A stretch of 64,000 nucleotides of DNA, taken from assembly GCF_000425585.1 (NCBI RefSeq), contig NZ_AUDS01000027.1, forward strand, positions 16,917-80,916. The letters run 5' to 3'. Positions 43,654-51,055 of this stretch are shown in pieces (positions within the stretch are counted from its first letter, which is position 1; the number at the start of each line of letters is the position of its first letter). The notes beneath the pieces are model-generated. The model saw only the letters and a list, made by a program, of their open reading frames with translations, was not told the DNA's origin and did not search any database. Origin of the DNA: Terrimonas ferruginea DSM 30193. Its GTDB lineage: Bacteria; Bacteroidota; Bacteroidia; Chitinophagales; Chitinophagaceae. A program made the translations under genes and the position numbers.

Positions 43654-44196
43654 ATGCTAATACGTTCTCTTGCAGTTTTTTGCGGTTCCAAAACCGGTAA
43701 CAACCCCCTCTTTAGCGAAGCAACCCGCACACTCGGGCAACTAATGGCTGAAAACGACATTGGGCTGGTGTATGGCGGCGGCAGCGTGGGACTGATGGGA
43801 TTGATCGCAGATACCGTCTTGCAACACGGTGGAAAAGCGATCGGAGTTATCCCGCAGGTACTCGTTGATTGGGAGCGCGAACACAAGGGACTGACGGAAT
43901 TATTTGTAGTAGAAGATATGCACAGCCGCAAAAAAAAGATGTACGACCTCTGCGATGCCGCGCTGGTGCTGCCGGGCGGATTCGGTACGCTGGACGAATT
44001 ATTTGAAATGGTGACCTGGAATCAGTTGTCGATTCACGACCGGCAGCTATTTGTCCTCAACACCGACGGCTTTTATAACGATCTCCGGAAACATATCCAT
44101 CGCATGGAACAGGAAGGCTTTTTATACCAGGAAGCCGTTGACCGCCTCACCTTTTTGGAACAGCCGGAGGAACTGATTGAATACTACAAACCTTAA
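43654..44196 (+). CDS. LOG-family protein (cytokinin riboside monophosphate phosphoribohydrolase type)
   Basis: A 180-residue Rossmann-fold protein of the TIGR00730/LOG family. It has LAVFCGSKTGN at the start, GLVYGGGSVGLMGLIAD, DMHSRKKKMYDLCDA and the hallmark LPGGFGTLDELFEMVTWNQL. LOG enzymes release the base from N6-modified adenosine or other purine nucleoside monophosphates; in bacteria without cytokinin signalling they act as nucleotide hydrolases. The start at ATG 43654 fits the family better than a TTG three codons upstream. Confidence 0.9.
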   Translation: MLIRSLAVFCGSKTGNNPLFSEATRTLGQLMAENDIGLVYGGGSVGLMGLIADTVLQHGGKAIGVIPQVLVDWEREHKGLTELFVVEDMHSRKKKMYDLCDAALVLPGGFGTLDELFEMVTWNQLSIHDRQLFVLNTDGFYNDLRKHIHRMEQEGFLYQEAVDRLTFLEQPEELIEYYKP

Positions 44197-44410
44197 AAAA
44201 TCAAAATTCAAAAGTAAAAAGTTAAAAGAAAACGGAAGGGCTATGGGGAGTTCTTTGCTCATGCGCCTTTGAAGAGGCTTTCTTTTTCACGCAAAGCCGC
44301 AAAGTAATTAAGGCGCTAAGAATATTGACCGTTGGCTGATTCTCAATTCTGTTCTGACTTTTGCCCTGAAACTTTGGAATTTTGACTTTTGAATTTTGAA
44401 TTGTTGTTTG
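44197..44410. repeat. Intergenic word repeats
   Basis: AAAATCAAAATTCAAAAGT, TTTTCACGCAAAGCCGC with AAGGCGCTAAG, and GGAATTTTGACTTTTGAATT words, some of them in inverted orientation to each other. No gene seen. Confidence 0.5.
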
Positions 44411-44471
44411 AGTATGGCAAACAAATTGCATCCTTACTGGTAAGAACATTTTTTTACCAAACTCAATCAAC

Positions 44472-44993
44472 ATGAAACGCAGTATTATAGCCCTTTTAGG
44501 AGCCATCCTCTTCAGCCCATTTGTGCTTTCCGCTCAAAGCAGCAGAATTGTACAGGACAGCAAGACGGCCAAAGCCGAATTCATCAAAGCTGACGCCAAC
44601 ATGGCTAAATTATTTACCTCGTCTTACGGGTATGCCATTTTCCCCAATGTGGGTAAAGGTGGTGTAGTAGTAGGCGGTGCGGCAGGTGCCGGTGCCGTAT
44701 ACGAGCAGGGAAAATTAGTGGGAGGTGCAGAGCTCAAGCAGGTAAGCGTTGGCGCGCAAATCGGCGGGCAAGCCTACCGCGAAGTTGTTTTCTTTGAAAA
44801 CAAAGCTGCACTCGACCGCTTCAAAGCTAATAAGGTGGAATTCTCCGCCCAACTTGGTGCCATAGCAGCAACCGAAGGCGCATCTGCCAATGCACAATAT
44901 ACCGACGGCCTGATGGTCTTCACGCAAACCAAAGGCGGACTCATGGCCGAAGCAACTGTAGCCGGACAGAAATTTTCTTACAAAGCGCGGTAA
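44472..44993 (+). CDS. SYLF/YSC84-domain lipid-binding protein, exported
   Basis: A 173-residue protein with a signal peptide ending VLSAQ. The SYLF domain is clear: FIKADANMAKLFTSSYGYAI, then FPNVGKGGVVVGGAAGAGAV, VYEQGKLVGGAELKQVSVG and DGLMVFTQTKGGLMAEATVAG. The eukaryotic relatives bind phosphoinositides; bacterial ones are periplasmic or outer-membrane proteins of unknown role. The gene is followed by a 16-bp hairpin at 45044. Confidence 0.9.
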   Translation: MKRSIIALLGAILFSPFVLSAQSSRIVQDSKTAKAEFIKADANMAKLFTSSYGYAIFPNVGKGGVVVGGAAGAGAVYEQGKLVGGAELKQVSVGAQIGGQAYREVVFFENKAALDRFKANKVEFSAQLGAIAATEGASANAQYTDGLMVFTQTKGGLMAEATVAGQKFSYKAR

Positions 44994-45043
44994 GGTTTAG
45001 GTTTTCAACGTTATCACCTTCCAAAAAAAAAAATTGATCACTC

Positions 45044-45085
45044 ATTACAATGCCCCGGCAGCCTGTGACGCCGGGGCATTGTAAT
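45044..45085. terminator. Long hairpin behind the SYLF gene
   Basis: Bases 45044-45059 (ATTACAATGCCCCGGC) pair perfectly with 45070-45085 around a 10-base loop. No T run follows on the plus strand; on the minus strand an 11-base T run comes about 10 bases later. It may be a terminator or a mobile palindrome. Confidence 0.5.
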
Positions 45086-45098
45086 GTATCCGGATTGT

Positions 45099-45241
45099 AG
45101 TTAGCGCCCTTGTTGGTCTCCCGACCAACAAGCAAGAGTCAGGGTAGCCTTGGCAGGTTAAGGTCAACTTCGTACATAATTCAACGATGAGCAGGCCCGT
45201 TGGTCTGGAGACCAACGGTGGCGTGAGGTCGGATTGACAGG
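45099..45241 (+). repeat. Two-hairpin element of about 141 bp, copy 1
   Basis: Contains CTTGTTGGTC-TCCC-GACCAACAAG at 45109-45132 and CCGTTGGTCT-GG-AGACCAACGG at 45197-45218, joined by a spacer with AACTTCGTACATAA. The element recurs in inverted orientation at 52541-52681 with about 85% identity by eye. Both hairpins are unchanged between copies while the spacer has drifted. One could read it as a small RNA or a miniature mobile element. Confidence 0.7.
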
Positions 45242-45257
45242 TTTTAAATCTTCCAAC

Positions 45258-45285
45258 CCATGGTTCGTGTATGCACGAACCATGG
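45258..45285. repeat. Perfect 12-bp-arm palindrome
   Basis: CCATGGTTCGTG-TATG-CACGAACCATGG. A weaker relative lies at 43532-43553. Confidence 0.65.
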
Positions 45286-45303
45286 CAGTCCATTCATCAT
45301 TCA

Positions 45304-45450
45304 GGGACCACCCTTCGAGAACCTCAGGGACCACCCTTCGAGAACCTCAGGGACCACCCTTCGAGAACCTCAGGGACCACCCTTCGAGTGCCTCAGGGAC
45401 CGTCTTTCGAGAACCTCTGGGAATGCCCTTCGAGAACCTCAGGGACCGTC
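45304..45450. repeat. 23-bp tandem repeat, six units
   Basis: Six consecutive 23-base units starting GGGACCACCCTTCGAG and ending AACCTCA, at 45304, 45327, 45350, 45373, 45396 and 45419, with a partial seventh. Units 1-3 are identical; units 4-6 have drifted. Since 23 is not a multiple of three, all three plus-strand frames stay open, which makes false reading frames. Behind it lie GACGATTCACGATTGACG words to 45490. Confidence 0.85.
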
Positions 45451-45491
45451 ATTCACAATTGACGATTCACGATTGACGATTCACGATTGAC

Positions 45492-45522
45492 AAAAGCCCC
45501 GGCGGTAAACCAGGGCTTTTTT
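45492..45522. terminator. Terminator of nrdJ (bidirectional form)
   Basis: AAAAGCCCCGG pairs with CCAGGGCTTTT (one mismatch) around CGGTAAA. Four Ts follow on the minus strand, six on the plus strand. It is 25 bases behind the nrdJ stop codon. Confidence 0.75.
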
Positions 45523-45546
45523 GACTTTTGAATTTTTACTTTTGAA

Positions 45547-48500
45547 TTAACTACACCCTCCCTGATTGCCGCAGTTCAGACATTTATAACAGGTTCCGCT
45601 GCGCATCATGATGTGACCGCACACATTACACGCAGGTGCATCGCTTTGCATATTCTTCGCAGCTGCATTCACTGCTTCCATGCTGCCGGCCTCTGTTTTT
45701 GCCGGCGTGGTGCGCGTAGCTTTTACATGCTGCACAGGGCCCGATGCCGCGGTTATGCGCACACTGGACAATTCCTGGCTGGCATATTCGAGATTAGTTG
45801 GTATTTCATCCCATTCATCCGCACCCGTATTCATCACGTTGGGCTCGTCCACGATGTGTACCAGATCGGTACGGCCGAGGTATTCGTAACCCAACACACG
45901 GAAGATAAAGTCAACAATGGATGTGGTGGAGCGGATATTCGGATGCTCCACAAATCCGGAAGGATCGAATTTGGTAAAGGCGAATTTGTCTACAAATTCT
46001 TCCAGCGGCACACCATACTGCAGACCGATCGAAATGGAGATCGCGAAACAGTTCATCATGCTGCGCATGGTGGCCCCTTCTTTCGCCATATCGATAAAAA
46101 TCTCACCCAGCGTACCATCATTGTATTCGCCCGTACGCAGGAATACCGCCTGCCCGTTGATCTTTGCTTTTTGTGTAAAGCCGCGACGTTTGGCCGGCAG
46201 CGAGCGGCGCTCAACAATGCTTGCCAGTTTGCGCTTGAGCTTGGTGTCGGGTGATGCCTGCACACGTTTCTGCACTTCTTCCAGCAATTCTTCTACCGTC
46301 AGTTTGCTGAGATCGACGATGGTGGATAACGGCACCTCTGCCGTCTCTTCCCGCGTAGTTTCTTTTGCTTCCTCTGTCTTCTTCTTTTTGTCTGATTTGT
46401 TGCTCAGCGGTTGTGAAAGCTTTGAGCCATCACGATACAGGGCATTTGCTTTCAGTCCCAACTGCCAGCTCAGGTAATAAGCGTCGGCTATTTCTTCCAC
46501 GCTTGCTTCGTTGGGCAGATTGATGGTTTTGGAAATGGCTCCGCTGATAAACGGCTGAGTGGCGCCCATCATCCGGATATGCCCGTGAGCATGGATGTAT
46601 CGCTGCCCTTTTTTGCCGCAGCGGTTGGCACAGTCAAATACCGGCAGGTGTTCTGCTTTGAGCAACGGCGCCCCTTCGATCATCATTGTTCCGCATACAT
46701 AATCATTGGCTGCTTCAATCTGCTCTTCGCTGAAACCTAATGCTTCCAGCAGGCTCCATTCAAAATCATTGTATTGTTCGGGTGTAAAGCCAAGGCGTTG
46801 CAGACATTCTTCACCCAGTGTGTATTTGTTGAACACAAAGGCAATGTCAAACGCCGATGATACGGCCGCATCCAGTTTCTTAATCTCATCCGCAATGAAT
46901 CCTTTTTCACTCAACGATTGATGATTGATAAAAGGAGCTCCTGCAAACGAAGCGGCACCGACCGCATATTTCACAATAGCCTCCGTTTCTTTCTCATTAT
47001 AGCCGAGATTTTTCAGGGCTACGGGCACCGATTGGTTGATGATTTTGAAATAACCACCTCCGGAAAGTTTTTTGAATTTCACCAGCGCGAAGTCTGGTTC
47101 AACACCCGTGGTGTCACAGTCCATTACCAGCCCGATCGTTCCTGTTGGAGCGATCACGGTTGCCTGTGCATTGCGATAGCCATATTTTTCTCCTAATTCC
47201 ACTGCATCGTCCCAGGCCTTACAGGCAGCTTTCAGCAGGTAATCGGGGCAATAAGTCGCTTTCAATCCCTGTGGTTTCAGGCTCAGTCCTTCGTACTCAT
47301 CCGCATCGTAGGCGGCGAGACGGTGATTGCGCATCACCCGCATCATGTGTTGCCTGTTTTCTTCAAACCGGGGGAAGGCGCCGAGTGCCTGTGCCATTTC
47401 CGCAGAAGTTTTATAGGCTATACCGGTCATGATCGCCGTAATGGCGCCTGCTACTGCGCGGGATTCTTCGCTATCGTAAGGAATGCCGCTTACCATCAGC
47501 ATGGTGCCGAGATTGGCATATCCGAGACCGAGCGTGCGGTATTCATAACTCAGTTGCGCCACTTCTTTGGAGGGAAACTGTGCCATCAATACAGATACTT
47601 CCAGTACTACTGTCCACAAACGGCAATTGTATTCGTAGCCTTCTACATCAAATACATTTTTTTCCGTGTCAAAGAATTTCATCAGGTTGGCGGATGCAAG
47701 ATTACATGCCGTGTTGTCGAGGAACATGTATTCCGAGCAGGGATTGGATGCGCGGATTTCACCACCTTCGGGACAGGTATGCCATTCGTTGATCGTAGTG
47801 TTGTATTGCGTACCCGGATCTGCACAACGCCATGCAGCGTAAGCCACCTGGTTCCACAATTCACGTGCAGGTACTTTTTTCATCACGCGTCCATCCATAC
47901 GTCCTTTCAATTCCCAGTCGCCATCTTCTTCCAGTACTTTAAAGAAGGAATTAGGAATGCGGATGGAGTTATTGGAATTTTGTCCGCTTACTGTTTTATA
48001 GGCTTCATCTTCATAACCGGAAGGGTAACCTGCCGCAATGAGCGCGCCCACTTTCTTTTCTTCTTCTACTTTCCAGTTGATGAATTCCACTATCTCGGGG
48101 TGATCAAGATCGAGGCAAACCATCTTGGCTGCCCGGCGTGTAGTGCCGCCACTCTTGATAGCCCCTGCTGCGCGGTCACCGATCTTGAGAAAACTCATCA
48201 GACCGGAAGAAGTGCCGCCACCACTCAGCTTCTCGCCTTCACCACGAAGATTGGAATAGTTGGTGCCAACACCTGAACCATATTTGAAGATGCGTGCTTC
48301 ACGCACCCACAGATCCATGATACCGCCTTCATTCACCAGGTCGTCATCCACACTCAGGATAAAACAGGCATGGGGCTGGGGACGCTCGTATGCGTTTGTT
48401 GATTTTTTTAATTGTCCGTCTTTGGGATCTACATAATAGTGTCCCTGTGGTTTACCGGTAATGCCATAGCTTTCATACAAGCCGGTATTGAACCACTGCG

Positions 48501-48912
48501 GTGAATTGGGCACACACATTTGTGCAAGGATGGAATACACCAGTTCTTCATAGAAAATCTGCGCGTCCTGCGTGCTGGCGAAATAACCATATCGCTCGCC
48601 CCATACTCTCCAGCAATTAGCCAGGCGATGCGCTACTTGTTTCGCAGATGTTTCGCGGCCGAGGCTGCCATCCGGTTGAGGTACACCGGCCTTTCTGAAA
48701 TACTTCTGCGCCAGGATGTCCGTGGCAATCTGGCTCCACTGCTTCGGTACTTCCACATTGTTCATTTCAAATACTACTTCACCCGTAGGGTTACGTATCA
48801 CGGAAGTGCGGTAATCATATTCAAACTGATCAAAAACATGAAGGGTATCGCTTGTGAAACGGCGACGAAACGTCAGCCCGTTTTTAGCGGCAGTGTCTTT
48901 TTTGCTGGCCAT
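45547..48912 (-). CDS. nrdJ: Adenosylcobalamin-dependent ribonucleotide reductase (class II)
   Basis: An 1121-residue class II reductase that converts ribonucleotides to deoxyribonucleotides, with coenzyme B12 forming the thiyl radical, without oxygen. Key parts: PNSPQWFNTGLYESYG, the radical-site region IRASNPCSEYMFLDNTACNL, PTGTIGLVMDCDTTGVEPDF, and a C-terminal zinc finger CNVCGHIMMRSGTCYKCLNC. A Lys/Glu-rich linker (KKKKTEEAKETTREETAEV) separates the catalytic part from the tail. It is the B12-dependent long form common in Bacteroidota. Its cofactor depends on the adenosyltransferase at 14336. No B12 riboswitch was recognised upstream. Confidence 0.96.
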   Translation of the reverse strand: MASKKDTAAKNGLTFRRRFTSDTLHVFDQFEYDYRTSVIRNPTGEVVFEMNNVEVPKQWSQIATDILAQKYFRKAGVPQPDGSLGRETSAKQVAHRLANCWRVWGERYGYFASTQDAQIFYEELVYSILAQMCVPNSPQWFNTGLYESYGITGKPQGHYYVDPKDGQLKKSTNAYERPQPHACFILSVDDDLVNEGGIMDLWVREARIFKYGSGVGTNYSNLRGEGEKLSGGGTSSGLMSFLKIGDRAAGAIKSGGTTRRAAKMVCLDLDHPEIVEFINWKVEEEKKVGALIAAGYPSGYEDEAYKTVSGQNSNNSIRIPNSFFKVLEEDGDWELKGRMDGRVMKKVPARELWNQVAYAAWRCADPGTQYNTTINEWHTCPEGGEIRASNPCSEYMFLDNTACNLASANLMKFFDTEKNVFDVEGYEYNCRLWTVVLEVSVLMAQFPSKEVAQLSYEYRTLGLGYANLGTMLMVSGIPYDSEESRAVAGAITAIMTGIAYKTSAEMAQALGAFPRFEENRQHMMRVMRNHRLAAYDADEYEGLSLKPQGLKATYCPDYLLKAACKAWDDAVELGEKYGYRNAQATVIAPTGTIGLVMDCDTTGVEPDFALVKFKKLSGGGYFKIINQSVPVALKNLGYNEKETEAIVKYAVGAASFAGAPFINHQSLSEKGFIADEIKKLDAAVSSAFDIAFVFNKYTLGEECLQRLGFTPEQYNDFEWSLLEALGFSEEQIEAANDYVCGTMMIEGAPLLKAEHLPVFDCANRCGKKGQRYIHAHGHIRMMGATQPFISGAISKTINLPNEASVEEIADAYYLSWQLGLKANALYRDGSKLSQPLSNKSDKKKKTEEAKETTREETAEVPLSTIVDLSKLTVEELLEEVQKRVQASPDTKLKRKLASIVERRSLPAKRRGFTQKAKINGQAVFLRTGEYNDGTLGEIFIDMAKEGATMRSMMNCFAISISIGLQYGVPLEEFVDKFAFTKFDPSGFVEHPNIRSTTSIVDFIFRVLGYEYLGRTDLVHIVDEPNVMNTGADEWDEIPTNLEYASQELSSVRITAASGPVQHVKATRTTPAKTEAGSMEAVNAAAKNMQSDAPACNVCGHIMMRSGTCYKCLNCGNQGGCS

Positions 48913-49268
48913 AACTGAAGTTTTTCTGGGTTTGTATTTAGACGGTTTTGGAGAAAATGGTTTACCGGAGGGGTCTCTACGAAACTATTTCTAAAATGGA
49001 ACTATTCAAGGTCACAGATATGCACATTTGTGGAAAAGGCATCCGGGAAATCCCGTATCGCGGCACCAGTGCGGCTTCGCCCTTTTATGCACATCATGTT
49101 ATTTTTTTGTGACCCGGTTTTTTGGAAAATCGGGTCGATATCAGTAAACTATCAGACAAATTCCGGAGCTGGTATAGCGTTGCATATTTCGTGCTGAAAA
49201 CAACGCTTCATATTCCGGTAACATAATTCTAACGAATCTATAACTTGAATTTTTCGTTCTTTTGTCGC
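48913..49268. promoter_or_regulatory. Divergent promoter region of nrdJ and the DUF2490 gene
   Basis: 356 bases without a gene. It holds a 20-base imperfect dyad CACAGATATGCACATTTGTG at 49013-49032 (8 of 10 pairs match), which could be an operator for nrdJ, and the hairpin GACCCG/CGGGTC at 49111-49136. A -7 box variant TTCTTTTG lies 4 bases before the DUF2490 start. Neither a clear NrdR box pair nor B12 riboswitch motifs were seen. Confidence 0.35.
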
Positions 49269-49997
49269 ATGAAAAAACAGGTCTGCGTTTGTTTACTTCT
49301 TCTCTTTACATTAAGCACATTGAATGTTTCCGCACAATCACAATTCAGCGGCTGGGGTGCGTCGTTTAACACATTTAAGCTGAGTAAAAAATTCAGTATA
49401 CACGCGGATGTGCAATGGCGCAGCACAGATGAATTAAAACAAATGCAAACCCTGCTGCTGCGTTCCGGTATTAATTTTCATGCAAACAAAAACCTGGTTC
49501 TTACAGCGGGTTATGCTTACATCAGCAACCGCAACCGTTCCGGAAACCTTTCGGCGTATATTCCCGAGCACCGCATCTGGCAGCAGTTGATTTATAACCA
49601 TAAAATAAAAACCGTATTCACCCAACACCGTTTCCGCCTGGAGCAGCGTTTGCTGGCAAGAACGGCGGTGGTCAATAATGAATTGGAAAAGACCGGTACG
49701 GTTACCTCTCACCGTGCGCGTTATTTTATCAGAAATATTCTTCCGCTTCGGCAGCAGGCTTCTTTTACGGAAGGTTTTTTTGCTGCTTTGCAAAATGAGG
49801 TATTCGTCAACGTGGCCAACAACGACCGGGTTAATGGAAAATTCTTCGATCAGAACCGGCTTTACCTGGCAATCGGGTACCGGATCAATAAATCTTTCGA
49901 CCTGGAAGCTGGTTATATGAATCAATATGTATCGGGCCGCGGGGACCGGTTTACCAATAATCATATCGCTCAGTTGGCCACCTATCTCCGACTTTGA
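49269..49997 (+). CDS. DUF2490 outer-membrane beta-barrel protein
   Basis: A 242-residue protein with a signal peptide (CVCLLLLFTLSTLNVSAQ). The remainder alternates in amphipathic strands: WGASFNTFKLSKKFSIHADV, LVLTAGYAYISNR, HRFRLEQRLLAR, and the end YRINKSFDLEAGYMNQYV, matching the DUF2490 family of small outer-membrane barrels. Function unknown. ATG at 49269 chosen because it lies directly before the signal peptide and after the -7 box; the frame opens eight codons earlier. Confidence 0.85.
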   Translation: MKKQVCVCLLLLFTLSTLNVSAQSQFSGWGASFNTFKLSKKFSIHADVQWRSTDELKQMQTLLLRSGINFHANKNLVLTAGYAYISNRNRSGNLSAYIPEHRIWQQLIYNHKIKTVFTQHRFRLEQRLLARTAVVNNELEKTGTVTSHRARYFIRNILPLRQQASFTEGFFAALQNEVFVNVANNDRVNGKFFDQNRLYLAIGYRINKSFDLEAGYMNQYVSGRGDRFTNNHIAQLATYLRL

Positions 49998-50009
49998 GCC
50001 GGGAAGCCT

Positions 50010-50017
50010 TATCTTTG
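50010..50017 (+). promoter_or_regulatory. -7 box (TATCTTTG) upstream of GGGP synthase
   Basis: TATCTTTG fits TAnnTTTG. It lies 83 bases before the start at 50101. Confidence 0.4.
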
Positions 50018-50100
50018 TCCCGAAACGGCAAGCCCTGAATCGCTAAAACCTTTGTAAATCAAAAAGTTTTCGCATTTTTGCATTAACCAACCGGTACCGG

Positions 50101-50856
50101 ATGAAGTCGGCTATTTATCACTCACTTACTGAACGAAAGCAACAAGGCAAGAAATCTTTTGCCGTGCTGATCGATCCTGATAAAGTGAACAAAACCATAC
50201 TGGATGAGTTGATCGGACTTGCCCACACTGCCCAGGTAGATTATTTCTTCGTAGGCGGAAGTCTCGTTATCTCGAATCACCTGGACGAATGCCTTCAGCA
50301 TATCCGCCAGCATTCTTCCATTCCCCTTATACTTTTTCCCGGTAGTCCGGCCCAGGTATCGCGCCACGCGGACGCCTTGCTTTATTTATCCCTTATTTCC
50401 GGACGGAATCCCGAGCTCCTGATCGGACAACATGTGGTGTCTGCACCGTTTGTCAAGCAAAGCGGACTGGAGATCATGCCAACCGGTTATATCGTGGTTG
50501 ACGGTGGAGCGCCTACTACGGTTTCTTATATCAGCAATGCCTCCCCCGTGCCGGCCGATAAAAACGAAATTGCGATGTGTACAGCCATGGCCGGTGAAAT
50601 GCTGGGCATGAAGCTCATCTATATGGATGCGGGAAGCGGCGCGCGCCGTGCCATCACGGAAGAAATGATCAACGTGGTAGCACGCCAGATCGAAGTACCG
50701 CTGATCATTGGAGGTGGTATTACCACACCTGAAAAAGCTTACCTCAATTGCAAAGCCGGCGCCGATGTGATCGTAGTAGGCAATGCGATTGAAAAAGATC
50801 CCGGATTGATCCAGGAAATGAGTGCGGCTATCCATTCAGTCGCCGTATCAGCCTGA
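50101..50856 (+). CDS. Geranylgeranylglyceryl phosphate synthase (PcrB/GGGPS family)
   Basis: A 251-residue TIM-barrel prenyltransferase that joins a polyprenyl diphosphate to sn-glycerol-1-phosphate, the first step of archaeal-type ether lipids. Motifs: FAVLIDPDKVNK at the start, YFFVGGSLVISNHLDE, ILFPGSPAQVS, MKLIYMDAGSGARRAI and the phosphate-binding end PLIIGGGITTPEKA and VIVVGNAIEKD. Related enzymes from Bacteroidota, including Chitinophaga, are known to be active. The prenyl chain length cannot be read. No G1P dehydrogenase gene is in the window. Confidence 0.93.
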   Translation: MKSAIYHSLTERKQQGKKSFAVLIDPDKVNKTILDELIGLAHTAQVDYFFVGGSLVISNHLDECLQHIRQHSSIPLILFPGSPAQVSRHADALLYLSLISGRNPELLIGQHVVSAPFVKQSGLEIMPTGYIVVDGGAPTTVSYISNASPVPADKNEIAMCTAMAGEMLGMKLIYMDAGSGARRAITEEMINVVARQIEVPLIIGGGITTPEKAYLNCKAGADVIVVGNAIEKDPGLIQEMSAAIHSVAVSA

Positions 50857-50948
50857 CAAGCCAACTGCCGGATCAGGGCATCCGGCGATAATCAGGGCAT
50901 GCCCATCGAAATTTGACACAACCTTCTCTTCCGTTAAACCAACATACT

Positions 50949-50956
50949 TACCTTTG
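50949..50956 (+). promoter_or_regulatory. -7 box (TACCTTTG) of the OmpA-family gene
   Basis: TACCTTTG fits TAnnTTTG. It implies an untranslated leader of about 95 bases before the ATG at 51056. The -33 box is not clear. Confidence 0.45.
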
Positions 50957-51055
50957 CGACCCGTTTTAGTACAACGGTCTGCTGCAGAGGACTTTCAAGC
51001 TGTCGTCCATCTTACTCAGCACCACTGCAGGAGTTTTTTTATAACCTAAATCGCA

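Noticed and set aside
45304..45450. Possible CRISPR array
   Set aside because: The units abut without spacers, and no cas gene is near.
45234..45490. Three overlapping 60-80 residue frames with repeated peptides (REPQGPPFE and similar)
   Set aside because: They are created by a 23-bp tandem repeat that keeps all three frames open; no start region or other coding sign.
47323..48276. 317-residue open frame antisense to nrdJ
   Set aside because: Composition is Cys-, His- and Phe-rich as expected for a shadow frame; no domain seen.
48913..49268. B12 riboswitch in front of nrdJ
   Set aside because: No match to the conserved B12-box sequence or its neighbouring motifs could be found on the minus strand.
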